64,000 bases of DNA from Aeromicrobium endophyticum (GCF_003586285.1 NZ_QUBR01000003.1:248001-312000); one strand, 5' to 3'; shown: positions 1 through 8,511, numbered from the stretch's first letter. The notes: a model not told the origin generated them from the letters alone. A program made the numbers and translations.

Positions 1-835
1 CGGCCGAGCGGTCGATCACGTGCTGGGCGCCGAGCGAGCGGACGATCTCGGCCTTCTCGGGGGACGACACGACGCACACAGGGATGGCTCCGCCGTTGAG
101 CGCCATCTGCGTCGCGTAGGAGCCGAGGCCGCCGGAGGCGCCCCAGATGAGCACGACGTCGCCCTGCTTCATGTGGGCGCCATTCTTGGAGACCAGCTGG
201 CGGTAGGCGGTCGCGTTGACCAGGCCGGGGCTGGCGGCCTCCTCCCACGTGAGGTGGTCGGGCTTGGGCAGCAGCTGGTTGGACTTGACGATCGCGAGCT
301 GGGCGAGGCCGCCGAAGTTGGTCTCGAAGCCCCAGATGCGCTGCTGCGGGTCCATCATCGTGTCGTCGTGACCGTCGGGGCTCTCGAGCTCGACCGACAG
401 GCAGTGCGCGACGACCTCGGCGCCGGGCTTCCAGGCGTTGACGCCCGGGCCGGTGCGCAGGACGACGCCGGCCAGGTCGGAGCCGACCACGTGGTACGGC
501 AGGTCGTGACGCTTGGTGTACTCCGACAGGCGCCCGTAGCGCTCGAGGAAGGAGAACGTCGAGACGGGCTCGAAGATCGACGTCCAGACGGTGTTGTAGT
601 TGATCGCGCTGGCCATGACCGCCACGAGCGCCTCGCCGGGGGCCAGCTCCGGCACGGGCACGTCGTCGAGGTGCAGGCTCTTGCGGGGGTCCTTGTCGCG
701 GCTCGCCAGGCCGGCGAACATCTCGACCTCGTCCTTGTGGACGGTGATGCCCTTGTACGTGTCGGGAAGCGGGAGGGCGGCGAACTCTTCGGGTGCGGTG
801 TCGCCGGCGAGGATGGCGTCGAGGATCTGCTGCAC
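1..835 (-). CDS. ccrA: Crotonyl-CoA carboxylase/reductase, C-terminus cut by window edge
   Basis: The first 278 residues are visible; the rest lies beyond base 1. The family reductively carboxylates crotonyl-CoA to ethylmalonyl-CoA with NADPH and CO2, in the ethylmalonyl-CoA pathway or as supplier of polyketide extender units. The fold is a medium-chain dehydrogenase with a GroES-like N-terminal half. The glycine-rich nucleotide-binding segment GASGGLGSYATQMALNGG is near residue 220. The segment NYNTVWTSIFEPVSTF and the YHVVGSDLAGVV stretch are typical of CCR rather than of ordinary quinone reductases. I chose the GTG at 835 because a TGGAGG ribosome site lies eight bases upstream. mce follows downstream on the neighbouring chromosome side in the same direction as this gene, consistent with an acyl-CoA role. 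A dyad over the likely -35 suggests repression. Confidence 0.93.
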   Translation of the reverse strand, partial: MQQILDAILAGDTAPEEFAALPLPDTYKGITVHKDEVEMFAGLASRDKDPRKSLHLDDVPVPELAPGEALVAVMASAINYNTVWTSIFEPVSTFSFLERYGRLSEYTKRHDLPYHVVGSDLAGVVLRTGPGVNAWKPGAEVVAHCLSVELESPDGHDDTMMDPQQRIWGFETNFGGLAQLAIVKSNQLLPKPDHLTWEEAASPGLVNATAYRQLVSKNGAHMKQGDVVLIWGASGGLGSYATQMALNGGAIPVCVVSSPEKAEIVRSLGAQHVIDRSA

Positions 836-868
836 AGGTATGACCTCCAGATAGGTATTCCGGGGGAT

Positions 869-884
869 GTTACTCACTGTTAAC
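869..884. promoter_or_regulatory. Dyad GTTACTCACTGTTAAC upstream of ccr
   Basis: A 16-base imperfect palindrome with GTTA/TAAC ends lies 34 bases before the ccr start and overlaps a plausible -35 (TTAACA read on the minus strand). It resembles the dyad at 1432-1446 in front of the thiolase. It may be the operator of a fatty-acid-responsive TetR-type repressor; the regulator is not in the window. Confidence 0.4.
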
Positions 885-919
885 CTGGCGCGTCACCCGT
901 CGTGACTGTGATCCAGCAC

Positions 920-1363
920 TCAGTGCGAGGCGGCCGGCTCGACCAGCTCGACGAGGACCCCGCCGGCGTCCTTGGGGTGCACGAAGTTGACCCGCGAGTC
1001 GGACGTGCCGCGCTTGGGCGCGTCGTAGAGCAGCCGCACGCCGCGCTCGCGCAGCGTCGCCGAGACCGCGTCGATGTCGGCGACGCGGTAGGCGAGCTGC
1101 TGGATGCCCTGGCCGTTGCGGGCGATGAACTTGGCGATCGTGGACTCGTCGCTGAGCGGGGCGAGCAGCTGGATGCGGGTGTCGGAGTCGCCGACGGCGA
1201 GCATGGCCTCGCGCACGCCCTGCTCCTCGTTGACCTCTTCGTGCACCGAGTGCAGGCCGAACGTGGACGCGTAGAACTCGAGCGCGTCGTCGAGGTCGGG
1301 CACGGCGATGCCGACGTGGTCGATGGTCAACAGCAGGTGTGCGGGCACGAGGGGCTCAGTCAT
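920..1363 (-). CDS. mce: Methylmalonyl/ethylmalonyl-CoA epimerase
   Basis: This 147-residue glyoxalase-fold protein would interconvert the 2R and 2S forms of methylmalonyl-CoA or ethylmalonyl-CoA in the cytoplasm. The N-terminal metal ligand is in DHVGIAVPDLDDALEFY, and a C-terminal glutamate sits in LVELVE. The middle motif reads QQLAYRVADID where many family members have HHIAYRV, so one usual histidine is glutamine here; I believe this is common in actinobacteria. The ATG at 1363 gives a normal family length; an upstream in-frame start would add an unrelated 17-residue tail. A TACGCT hexamer seven bases before the ATG and no clear ribosome site suggest a leaderless transcript. It diverges from the thiolase gene and points towards ccr. 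Confidence 0.9.
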   Translation of the reverse strand: MTEPLVPAHLLLTIDHVGIAVPDLDDALEFYASTFGLHSVHEEVNEEQGVREAMLAVGDSDTRIQLLAPLSDESTIAKFIARNGQGIQQLAYRVADIDAVSATLRERGVRLLYDAPKRGTSDSRVNFVHPKDAGGVLVELVEPAASH

Positions 1364-1370
1364 GCCCAGC

Positions 1371-1376
1371 AGCGTA
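1371..1376 (-). promoter_or_regulatory. Predicted -10 TACGCT of mce (leaderless)
   Basis: Read on the minus strand, TACGCT ends seven bases before the mce ATG and no Shine-Dalgarno sequence is visible in between. This matches the layout at several other genes in the window. Confidence 0.45.
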
Positions 1377-1431
1377 GAGCAGGGGCACGACCGTCCCGAG
1401 GTGATCCGGCGCACACCCCTGTCACCGGGAC

Positions 1432-1446
1432 GTTACCGATGGGTAA
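1432..1446. promoter_or_regulatory. Dyad GTTACCGATGGGTAA between mce and thiolase
   Basis: TTACC and GGTAA flank four bases in the divergent mce/thiolase intergenic region, 61 bases before the thiolase start. A close variant, GTTACTGATGGGTAG, lies in front of the glycosyltransferase gene at 35121. It is probably a repressor operator acting on the thiolase promoter. Confidence 0.45.
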
Positions 1447-1506
1447 AGTGCCCAGCATCGTCTCAAGGACCGTCTTTTCGAGACTGCCATCCAAGGAGCC
1501 CCTCCC

Positions 1507-2709
1507 ATGACCCAGTCCGCGAACCCGTCCGTCATCGTCGCCGGTGCCCGCACCCCGATCGGTCGCCTGCTGGGCGGTCTCAAGAGCCTGTCGGGCTCCG
1601 ACCTCGGCGGGCTGGCCATCAAGGGTGCCCTCGAGAAGGCCGGCGTCCGCGGCGACCAGGTCGACTACGTGATCATGGGCCAGGTGCTGCAGGCCGGTGC
1701 CGGTCAGGTGCCGGCGCGCCAGGCGGCCCACAAGGGCGGCATCCCGCTCAACGTCCCCGCGCTGACGATCAACAAGGTCTGCCTGTCGGGCATCAACGCG
1801 ATCGCGCTGGCCGATCAGCTCATCCGCGCCGGCGAGCACGAGATCGTCGTGGCTGGCGGCCAGGAGTCGATGACGCAGGCTCCGCACATGCTGCTGGGTT
1901 CGCGCGAGGGCACCAAGTACGGCGACACCAAGCTCGTCGACCACATGGCCGCCGACGGCCTGTGGGACGCGCTCACCGACCAGGCGATGGGCGGCCTCAC
2001 CGAGCAGATCAACGCCGAGAAGCAGAAGTTCACCCGTGAGGAGCAGGACGCGTTCAGCGCCGCCTCGCACCAGAAGGCAGCCCTCGCCCAGAAGAACGGC
2101 GTCTTCGACGACGAGATCGTCCCGGTCGAGATCCCCACCCGCAAGGGCGACCCGATCGTCGTCGCCGCCGACGAGGGCGTGCGCAGCGACACCACGACCG
2201 AGTCGCTGGGCAAGCTGCGTCCGGCCTTCGACAAGAACGGCACCATCACGGCCGGCTCGGCCAGCCAGATCTCCGACGGCGCCGCCGCGGTGGTCGTCAT
2301 GAGCAAGGCCAAGGCCGAGGAGCTCGGCCTGTCGTGGATCGCCGAGATCGGTGCGGCCGGTGTCGTCGCCGGTCCCGACTCGAGCCTGCAGAGCCAGCCC
2401 GCCAACGCCATCGCCGCGGCGTGCCAGAAGGAGGGCATCGCGCCCGCCGACCTCGACCTGGTCGAGATCAACGAGGCCTTCGCGGCCGTGGGCATCGCCA
2501 GCACGGCCGAGCTCGGCATCTCCGGCGACATCGTCAACGTCAACGGCGGGGCGATCGCCCTGGGTCACCCGATCGGTGCCAGCGGCGCACGCATCGCGCT
2601 CCACCTGGCGCTCGAGCTCGGACGTCGCGGCGGCGGCGTCGGCGCGGCCGCCCTGTGCGGCGGCGGGGGCCAGGGCGACGCCCTGATCCTGCGCGTCCCC
2701 TCGAAGTAG
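1507..2709 (+). CDS. Acetyl-CoA C-acetyltransferase (thiolase)
   Basis: A full-length 400-residue thiolase that joins two acetyl-CoA to acetoacetyl-CoA or cleaves 3-ketoacyl-CoA. The acyl-accepting cysteine is C92 in NKVCLSG, the catalytic histidine is H354 in [10 protein letters not shown], and the base cysteine is C384 in [11 protein letters not shown]. The segment INEAFAAV is also typical. Length and motifs favour the biosynthetic acetoacetyl-CoA type (PhaA/AtoB-like), which would feed crotonyl-CoA to the nearby CCR. The ATG has an AAGGAG site about ten bases upstream, so this is a leadered gene. meaB follows after 23 bases and is probably in the same transcript. A dyad at 1432 suggests regulation by acyl-CoA status. 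Confidence 0.95.
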   Translation: MTQSANPSVIVAGARTPIGRLLGGLKSLSGSDLGGLAIKGALEKAGVRGDQVDYVIMGQVLQAGAGQVPARQAAHKGGIPLNVPALTINKVCLSGINAIALADQLIRAGEHEIVVAGGQESMTQAPHMLLGSREGTKYGDTKLVDHMAADGLWDALTDQAMGGLTEQINAEKQKFTREEQDAFSAASHQKAALAQKNGVFDDEIVPVEIPTRKGDPIVVAADEGVRSDTTTESLGKLRPAFDKNGTITAGSASQISDGAAAVVVMSKAKAEELGLSWIAEIGAAGVVAGPDSSLQSQPANAIAAACQKEGIAPADLDLVEINEAFAAVGIASTAELGISGDIVNVNGGAIALGHPIGASGARIALHLALELGRRGGGVGAAALCGGGGQGDALILRVPSK

Positions 2710-2732
2710 CCGGACGGCCTTCCGGTCCGTCG

Positions 2733-3695
2733 ATGAGTTCCGTCCGTCGCTCCGCGCCCGTGGCCGAGCTCGTGCAGCAGGCGCGAGACGGCCAGCCACG
2801 GGCGGTGGCGCGGCTGATCTCGCTGGTCGAGGACCGGTCGCCGGCGCTGCGCGAGGTCAGCGCGGCCCTGCGCGAGCACGTCGGCGGCGCTCACATCGTG
2901 GGCATCACCGGATCTCCGGGCGTCGGCAAGTCGACGTCCACCTCGGCGCTCGTGTCGGCCCTGCGCGCCGCCGGCCGCCGCGTGGGCGTGCTGGCGGTCG
3001 ACCCGACGTCGCCGTTCTCCGGCGGCGCCCTGCTGGGCGATCGCGTGCGCATGCAGGACCACGCGCTCGACGACGGCGTCTACATCCGGTCGATGGCCAG
3101 TCGCGGTCACCTCGGCGGGCTCTCGGCCACCGCTCCGCAGGCGCTGCGGGTGCTCGACGCGGCTGGCTGCGACGTCGTGCTGGTCGAGACCGTCGGGGTC
3201 GGGCAGTCGGAGGTCGACGTCGCCGGTCTCGCCGACACCACGATCGTGCTGCTGGCGCCCGGCATGGGCGACGGCATCCAGGCGGCGAAGGCGGGCATCC
3301 TCGAGATCGGTGACGTCTTCGTCGTCAACAAGGCCGACCGCGACGGGGCGCAGTCCACCCGCCGCGAGCTGCGGTCCGTCATCGGCATGACCGATCGCGC
3401 CGACGGGTCCTGGAAGCCGCCCATCCTGCTGACGACCGCCACGACGGGCGACGGCGTGGACGAGGTGGTCGAGGCGATCTCCGACCACCGTCGCCACCTC
3501 GAGCAGTCGGGCGAGCTGACCAGGCGGCGGCTGGCGCGCATCCGTCGCGAGATCGAGGCGCTGGCCCTGACCGAGGTGAGCGCACGGTTCGCGCACGTCT
3601 CGGCAGACGTCCGCCTCGACGCCCTCGCCGACCAGGTGCTGGCCGGCACGTCCGATCCGTTCGCGGCGGCCGACGTGCTGCTCGAGACCCTCTGA
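2733..3695 (+). CDS. meaB: Methylmalonyl-CoA mutase-associated G3E GTPase MeaB
   Basis: This 320-residue G3E GTPase guards and reloads the B12 cofactor of methylmalonyl-CoA mutase, or of ethylmalonyl-CoA mutase in the CCR pathway. The Walker A motif GSPGVGKS is at about residues 60-67. VDPTSPFSGGALLGDRVRM, ETVGVGQSE and NKADRDGA (the G4 region) are the expected MeaB signatures. The ATG at 2733 gives the usual family length. It lies 23 bases after the thiolase, consistent with one operon. No mutase subunit is in the window, so the partner enzyme must lie elsewhere. Confidence 0.95.
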   Translation: MSSVRRSAPVAELVQQARDGQPRAVARLISLVEDRSPALREVSAALREHVGGAHIVGITGSPGVGKSTSTSALVSALRAAGRRVGVLAVDPTSPFSGGALLGDRVRMQDHALDDGVYIRSMASRGHLGGLSATAPQALRVLDAAGCDVVLVETVGVGQSEVDVAGLADTTIVLLAPGMGDGIQAAKAGILEIGDVFVVNKADRDGAQSTRRELRSVIGMTDRADGSWKPPILLTTATTGDGVDEVVEAISDHRRHLEQSGELTRRRLARIRREIEALALTEVSARFAHVSADVRLDALADQVLAGTSDPFAAADVLLETL

Positions 3696-3766
3696 CGACG
3701 ACGGTTCTCGTCGCCGCCCCGGCGCGCCTGCCAGGGATCTCCCCGCCGCGTGCACACAATGAGGGC

Positions 3767-3925
3767 GTGCTGAAGAAGGTCATCGCGCTGCTCGTGCTCG
3801 GGTTCGTCGTCTACTACCTGTTGAACACGCCAGCCAATGCCGCCGACGTCGTCAGCGATGCTTTCGGCGCGATCATGGACGCCTTCCGGCAGTTCGGCGT
3901 GTTCTTCAACGAGCTGGTCGAGTAG
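3767..3925 (+). CDS. Small single-pass membrane protein, 52 residues
   Basis: The gene starts at a GTG and encodes MLKKVIALLVLGFVVYYLL followed by a short polar helix (about FRQFGVFFNELVE). Residues 4-19 form one membrane segment with a Lys-Lys inner flank. GC-rich third positions and a seven-base gap to the next gene support real coding. CACAAT lies exactly six bases before the GTG, which would make it leaderless. It probably shares a transcript with the PH-domain gene. No function is known to me; similar tiny proteins occur in related actinobacteria next to PH-domain genes. Confidence 0.6.
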   Translation: MLKKVIALLVLGFVVYYLLNTPANAADVVSDAFGAIMDAFRQFGVFFNELVE

Positions 3926-3932
3926 TCAGACC

Positions 3933-4505
3933 ATGATCCGGGCGTTGCTCGACTGGGTCCTGGAGCTGCTTCCCGATCACGACATCGACGGCAACCTGCT
4001 CCAGAACCCCACCGAGCACAAGGTGGGGGAGTACGCACACCATCCGGTCGTCTACGCGCGGTCGATCGCCGAGCTCGTCGGCGCCGTGGTGCTGGTCGTC
4101 CTCGCGGTGATCGGGCCGGCCAGCATCGGCTGGCTCCCGCTGCTGCTCGCCGCCGGGCTGACCGGGCACGCCGTCTACCTGTGGCTGCGCGACAAGCGCG
4201 ACATCTTCGTGCTCACCGACATGCGGGTCTTCCGCGTCACCGGCATCTTCTCGACCAAGCGGGCCACCGTGCCGATCAACCGCATCCTCGACGTGACGGT
4301 CGAGCGGCCCCTGCTGGGACGGTGGCCCTTCACGTACGGGCACATGACGTTCGAGTCGGCCGCGCAGGAGCAGGGCGTGCGGCACATCCGCTACATCGCC
4401 GACGTCGACGTCATCGACCACGCGATCCAGAAGGTCGTGCAGGACGCCGGGCTCCGCGGCCGCCGACCGAGCGACCAGCAGCGCATCATCGACCAGCAGT
4501 ACTGA
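3933..4505 (+). CDS. Membrane protein with bacterial PH domain
   Basis: The 190-residue protein has two adjacent membrane segments at about residues 45-85 (AELVGAVVLVVLAVIGPASI and WLPLLLAAGLTGHAVYLWL). A YdbS-like PH domain follows, starting RDIFVLTDMRVFRVTGIFSTKRATVPINRILDV and ending in an amphipathic helix. The family is often found at the membrane, but its ligand is unknown. The ATG at 3933 lies seven bases after the small membrane protein gene, so the two are probably cotranscribed. Confidence 0.82.
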   Translation: MIRALLDWVLELLPDHDIDGNLLQNPTEHKVGEYAHHPVVYARSIAELVGAVVLVVLAVIGPASIGWLPLLLAAGLTGHAVYLWLRDKRDIFVLTDMRVFRVTGIFSTKRATVPINRILDVTVERPLLGRWPFTYGHMTFESAAQEQGVRHIRYIADVDVIDHAIQKVVQDAGLRGRRPSDQQRIIDQQY

Positions 4506-4540
4506 TCACGGCGGCCGTGCGCGGCGCTCGAGGTGGTTCC

Positions 4541-4546
4541 TAGTAT
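4541..4546 (+). promoter_or_regulatory. Predicted -10 TAGTAT for the YbbN-like gene (leaderless)
   Basis: TAGTAT is followed by exactly six bases and then the ATG at 4553, leaving no room for a leader. Confidence 0.55.
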
Positions 4547-4552
4547 GGGGAC

Positions 4553-5470
4553 ATGAACTTCTCGCGTCCCGGTGCCATCGATCTGTCCGCACTGAAGCAG
4601 CCCGCAGCACGGCCGGCCCCCGCCCAGGGTGCAGGTGCCCAGGCAGGCTCGTACGTCGTCGACGTCGACGAGTCGACGTTCCAGTCCGTCGCGCTCGAGG
4701 CCTCGATGTCGCACGTGGTGGTGCTGGGCCTGTGGTCGTCGCGCTCGCCGCAGAGCGGAGCCTTCAACGAGCTGCTGGGCAGCGTCGTGGACTCCTACGA
4801 CGGCCAGGTGCTGCTGGCACGGGTCGACGTCGACGCCAGCCCGCAGATCGCGCAGGCGCTGCAGGTGCAGGGCGTCCCGTACGTCGCCGGCCTCGTGAAG
4901 GGACAGCCGGTGCCGCTGTTCCAGGGCACGGTCGAGGAGGCCGAGATGCGCCGCTACTTCGACGAGCTGGTGCGGCTCGCCGCCGAGAACGGCCTGACCG
5001 GACGCGCACAGCCCGTCGGCGGCGCACCTGCGGACGGTGCGGACGTCGAGGAGCCGGAGGACCCCCGCTTCGCCGCCGCCGAGGAGGCCTTCATGGCCAG
5101 CGACTTCGCCACCGCGGTCGCCGAGTACGAGAAGCTGCGCGTGCAGTACCCCGCCGACGTCGAGATCGCCGAGCGGCTCGCCCGCGTCAAGTGGCTCTCG
5201 CGCACGAAGGACGCCGACCTCCAGGCGGCACGGGCCGCGGCTGCCGACCGCCCCGACGACGTCGACGCCCAGATGCTGGTGGCCGACCTCGACATCAGCG
5301 GAGGACACGTCGAGGACGCCTTCGACCGCCTCATCGCGCTCGTGCGCAGCACGACGGGCGACGAGCGCGACCGCATCCGCGAGAGGCTGCTCGAGCTGTT
5401 CACGGTGGTCGGGATCGCCGATCCCGCCGTCATGACCGCTCGACGCTCCCTGGCCACCGCGCTGTTCTGA
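4553..5470 (+). CDS. Thioredoxin-domain/TPR co-chaperone, YbbN (CnoX)-like
   Basis: This 305-residue cytoplasmic protein has a thioredoxin fold at about residues 35-145 and TPR-like helices from about residue 165 onwards (DPRFAAAEEAFMASDFATAVAEYEKL). Where thioredoxin has WCxxC the sequence reads LWSSRSPQSG, so both redox cysteines are missing and it cannot be a normal thiol reductase. This matches the YbbN/CnoX family, which holds clients for the chaperones. The transcript appears leaderless: TAGTAT lies six bases before the ATG. No partner chaperone gene is nearby. Confidence 0.85.
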   Translation: MNFSRPGAIDLSALKQPAARPAPAQGAGAQAGSYVVDVDESTFQSVALEASMSHVVVLGLWSSRSPQSGAFNELLGSVVDSYDGQVLLARVDVDASPQIAQALQVQGVPYVAGLVKGQPVPLFQGTVEEAEMRRYFDELVRLAAENGLTGRAQPVGGAPADGADVEEPEDPRFAAAEEAFMASDFATAVAEYEKLRVQYPADVEIAERLARVKWLSRTKDADLQAARAAAADRPDDVDAQMLVADLDISGGHVEDAFDRLIALVRSTTGDERDRIRERLLELFTVVGIADPAVMTARRSLATALF

Positions 5471-5547
5471 GCACCCTGGGCCGCGGCCACGGATCGTCCG
5501 GCCCGACGCGAGGCCGTTTCCTCACGGCGCGACGGGCTACTGGAGGG

Positions 5548-5580
5548 TAGGGTCGCAGGCGCGTCACCGCTCAGGGTGAC
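5548..5580 (+). promoter_or_regulatory. Possible -10 and 5' hairpin before the acidic-tail membrane protein
   Basis: TAGGGT at 5548-5553 could be a -10 element. Ten bases further on, GTCACC (5563-5568) and GGTGAC (5575-5580) can form a six-pair hairpin in the leader, followed by a purine-rich GAGAGAGA ribosome site. Confidence 0.3.
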
Positions 5581-5599
5581 CCCCTGAGAGAGAGTGTCG

Positions 5600-6646
5600 A
5601 TGCGGACGGTGACGGGCTGGGCGCTGTCGGTGCTCGGCGTGCTCGTCGCCGTGGCCGGTGTCGCACTGATGGTCCTGCTGGGCCCCGACAGCCGCATCTC
5701 GACCGGGCCGCACGCGATCGAGACCGACGACATCGCCGTGGTGACGTCGCCCCAGGTCATCCGCTGGGCAGACGTCCAGGTCGACGTGCTGGTCGAGGTG
5801 CCGGTCCGCAAGCCGGTGTTCGTCGGCATCGGCAACGCCGTGGACGTCCAGAACTACGTCGCCAAGGTGCAGCGTCTGGAGGTGACGTCGTTCAGTCGTC
5901 CGTGGCGGCTGCGGACCCGCGCCGTCGAGGGTCAGCCCAACCTGCCCGGAGCGCCGACCGCGATCGACTGGTGGATCGACAGCTCGGCAGGCCTGGGCGG
6001 AGCCTCCATCAGCGCTCGTCTGCCCGACGAGACGGTGTCGATCGCGGTGCTGTCGGTGGGTTCGTCCAACCTGGCCGGCCTCGAGGTCACGCTCGCCTAC
6101 GGGGTCAAGGGCGGATTCGCCAAGGGCATCTCGGCGCTGCTGCTGGGCCTGGCCGCACTGTGGCTGGGAGTGATGGTGCTGCGGTCGCGGTGGGCGGACG
6201 ACGACTGGGACGACGGCGAGGACGACGAGATCGACGGGGCGGGCACGCTCGAGGTCGAGGAGGTGGTCTACGTCTACGTCGACGACGACGGGGTGGAGCA
6301 CGAGATCACCGCCGAGGAGGCCGCCGAGCTCGAGGTCGTCGAGGAGGTGGCCGACGACGCGGGAGCCGCGGGGCCGTCCGCGTCCGACGAGCCGTCGGTG
6401 CCGACCGTGCCGCAGGTCGTCGTGCCCGGGGTGCCGACGGCTGCCGAGATCGCGGCCGAGTCTGCGCGCACGGCGGACCCCCGCGGTGATGCGCCGCCGA
6501 CCGCCGAGCCGGAACGGGTCGTCTACGTGTTCGTCGACGAGGACGGCACCGAGCACGAGGTCGGCGAGGACGAGCTGGACGAGTTCGAGGTGGTCGACGA
6601 CGACCTCGACGATGCCGACGATCCCGATGCGAAGGAGCGTCCATGA
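5600..6646 (+). CDS. Membrane protein with duplicated acidic cytoplasmic-tail motif
   Basis: I do not recognise the family of this 348-residue protein. It has an N-terminal membrane segment (residues 7-28), an extracytoplasmic domain of about 140 residues, a second membrane segment (GISALLLGLAALWLGVMVL) and a long, very acidic tail. The tail carries the same motif twice: VVYVYVDDDGVEHEITAEE and, about 80 residues later, VVYVFVDEDGTEHEVGEDE. Each copy looks like a beta hairpin with a DxDG turn. I chose the ATG at 5600; a GTG two codons upstream is also possible. The stop overlaps the next gene, a lipoprotein, by ATGA, so the two are coupled and may work together at the envelope. Confidence 0.72.
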   Translation: MRTVTGWALSVLGVLVAVAGVALMVLLGPDSRISTGPHAIETDDIAVVTSPQVIRWADVQVDVLVEVPVRKPVFVGIGNAVDVQNYVAKVQRLEVTSFSRPWRLRTRAVEGQPNLPGAPTAIDWWIDSSAGLGGASISARLPDETVSIAVLSVGSSNLAGLEVTLAYGVKGGFAKGISALLLGLAALWLGVMVLRSRWADDDWDDGEDDEIDGAGTLEVEEVVYVYVDDDGVEHEITAEEAAELEVVEEVADDAGAAGPSASDEPSVPTVPQVVVPGVPTAAEIAAESARTADPRGDAPPTAEPERVVYVFVDEDGTEHEVGEDELDEFEVVDDDLDDADDPDAKERP

Positions 6647-7611
6647 GGCGCACGGTGCTGGCCCTGGTGTGCTCGCTGACCCTGTCGGCCTGCGCGGTGC
6701 CGCACGCCCGCGACGACGTCCGGCTCGACAAGGCAGCCGCGAGCCGGGCCGAGGTCGACGAGGTGCTCGACGAGTACCGCGAGGTGCGCGAGTCGGCCGT
6801 CGAGCTGCTCGACCCGAAGCCTCTGTCGACGGTCGAGCAGGGTGCCGTGCTGGCGATCGACACGGGATCGTTCGAGGTGCTGCAGCGCTCGGCCACCGCG
6901 CAGAAGGGCGACGACACCGGCAGGGGAGAGGTGACCGACGTCGAGGTGCCGCGGTTCGCCAAGTACCCGCTGTGGTTCTACGCCGTGGTGCGCGACGCGA
7001 AGCTCGGCATCAACCGCGTGCAGGTGTTCGAGCGGACGTCGTCGGTCGATCCGTGGGTGCTGACCGCGAGCCCCGAGACGCTCGACAAGACCGAGCTGCC
7101 GCCGATCCGCCGATCGCAGGGAGCCGCGCTGAGGGTGCCGGCCGACGACGGCGTGGGCATGGCGATGTCGCCGCAGAAGGCAGCCCAGGCCTATGCCGCC
7201 GTGCTCGCCGACCCGAAGGCGCCCGGCGCGGACGCGATCGCCGACGACTCCTTCATCCAGCAGATGAGGTCGACCGCCGAGACCAACGCGGCCCTCAAGG
7301 ACGTCCGGTTCAGCCAGGCGTGGGAGGCCCAGGACGTCCAGTACGCGCTGCGCACCAGCGACGGCGGCGCGCTGGCCTTCGTCACGCTCCTGCGCACCGA
7401 CACCTACGCGGTAGACGACGGGCTGACGGTCACCTGGCCCGAGGGGACGCCGCAACGGGCCTTCCTCTCGGCCGGCATCTCGGGCTCGGGCACCCTGACC
7501 TACCTGCACCAGGTGCTGCTCTACCTGCCCGGCGGCGACGGGCCGCCGCGGGCGCTGGGCCAGTACGGCGGCGTCGTCAGCGGCGAGGGCGATCAGGGCG
7601 CGGTGCGCTGA
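6643..7611 (+). CDS. Predicted lipoprotein of unknown function
   Basis: The 322-residue protein begins MRRTVLALVCSLTLSAC, a signal peptide ending in a lipobox with the acylated cysteine at residue 17, so it should be anchored on the outer face of the membrane. The rest is a soluble region of about 300 residues with no domain I recognise. Its ATG overlaps the stop of the upstream acidic-tail membrane protein, which implies translational coupling and a shared role. It ends just before the convergent NUDIX gene. Confidence 0.75.
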   Translation: MRRTVLALVCSLTLSACAVPHARDDVRLDKAAASRAEVDEVLDEYREVRESAVELLDPKPLSTVEQGAVLAIDTGSFEVLQRSATAQKGDDTGRGEVTDVEVPRFAKYPLWFYAVVRDAKLGINRVQVFERTSSVDPWVLTASPETLDKTELPPIRRSQGAALRVPADDGVGMAMSPQKAAQAYAAVLADPKAPGADAIADDSFIQQMRSTAETNAALKDVRFSQAWEAQDVQYALRTSDGGALAFVTLLRTDTYAVDDGLTVTWPEGTPQRAFLSAGISGSGTLTYLHQVLLYLPGGDGPPRALGQYGGVVSGEGDQGAVR

Positions 7612-7638
7612 CGCGCCGATGGGCCACCCCGGCTCGGG

Positions 7639-8499
7639 CTACTCGGGCTGCTTGGGCGCCTCGCGGTAGGCCGGCAGCGATCCGGCGTCGACCGCCTCGA
7701 GCAGCTCGATCGCGGCGTCGGTGGCTCGCGAGCGGACCTCGGACGGATCGCACCAGTGGACGGCCTTGATCTCGGTCGGCTGCAGGGTCATGCCCTCGGT
7801 GATCGAGCTGTCGACGACGCCGAGGTCGAACAGGAAGATGCAGGCGTCGTCCCAGCCTCGCCAGGCGGGCAACCAGTTGACGGTGAGCAGGTCGCGCACC
7901 TCGACCGTGATGCCGAGCTCTTCCTCGAGCTCGCGCACCAGGCCGATCGACGGTGCCTCGCCCACCTCGACGACCCCGCCCGGGAGGTCCCACTCCTGCT
8001 TGTAGGTCAGCTCGCACAGCAGCACGCGTCCCTGCTCGTCGCGCAGCAGCCCCTGGCTGATGACCCGCTTGGTCGGCAGCCCGGCATTGAGGATCGCGGT
8101 GAAGCCGTCGCGGCTGTCGGCGGGCGGGTCGTCCGCCAACCGGGCCATCAGCACCTCGTCGGCGGTGTCGCCGGGCAGTCGCACGATGCCCTCGCGGCGC
8201 AGGCCTGCGATCGACGCAGCCCGCACGTCGCGGCTGGCGTCGACGGACAGCCGCACCTCGACGCGGCCGACGTCGAGGGCAGCGAAGGCGTGCGCGACGG
8301 CCAGGCGCAGGGCTCGGGCGACGACGAAGGGTTGCCCGATGCCGGAGTTCCAGCGGATCGACGCCGTCGTGGAGCTCTCGCGACGCAGGGCGACGGTGCC
8401 GTGCCGCTCGCCGGCGAGCATGATCGCGAAACCGGTGAACTCGTCGGAGCCCGACGTCGGTTCGAGGGCCAGGTCGTCGTCGCGCAGGCTCACGGGCAT
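7639..8499 (-). CDS. GNAT-like domain fused to a NUDIX hydrolase
   Basis: Residues 1-130 resemble an N-acetyltransferase fold, with SIRWNSGIGQPFVVARALRLAVAHAF and the GRVEVRLSVDASRDVRA strand-helix unit. Residues 145-280 form a NUDIX hydrolase with a perfect box at 174-197, GGVVEVGEAPSIGLVRE then LEEELGI, so the metal-binding glutamates are intact. Substrates of such fusions are unknown; NUDIX enzymes hydrolyse nucleoside diphosphates linked to another group. TAACCT six bases before the ATG suggests a leaderless mRNA. It is divergent from the ArsR-type gene and convergent with the lipoprotein gene. Confidence 0.85.
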   Translation of the reverse strand: MPVSLRDDDLALEPTSGSDEFTGFAIMLAGERHGTVALRRESSTTASIRWNSGIGQPFVVARALRLAVAHAFAALDVGRVEVRLSVDASRDVRAASIAGLRREGIVRLPGDTADEVLMARLADDPPADSRDGFTAILNAGLPTKRVISQGLLRDEQGRVLLCELTYKQEWDLPGGVVEVGEAPSIGLVRELEEELGITVEVRDLLTVNWLPAWRGWDDACIFLFDLGVVDSSITEGMTLQPTEIKAVHWCDPSEVRSRATDAAIELLEAVDAGSLPAYREAPKQPE

Positions 8500-8505
8500 G
8501 TCGCC

Positions 8506-8511
8506 AGGTTA
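8506..8511 (-). promoter_or_regulatory. Predicted -10 TAACCT of the GNAT/NUDIX gene (leaderless)
   Basis: On the minus strand TAACCT is followed by six bases and then the ATG at 8499. Confidence 0.5.

Noticed and set aside
5594..5599. GTG at 5594 as start of the acidic-tail membrane protein
   Set aside because: Possible, but the ATG at 5600 has better spacing from the GAGAGAGA purine run; the difference is only two residues.
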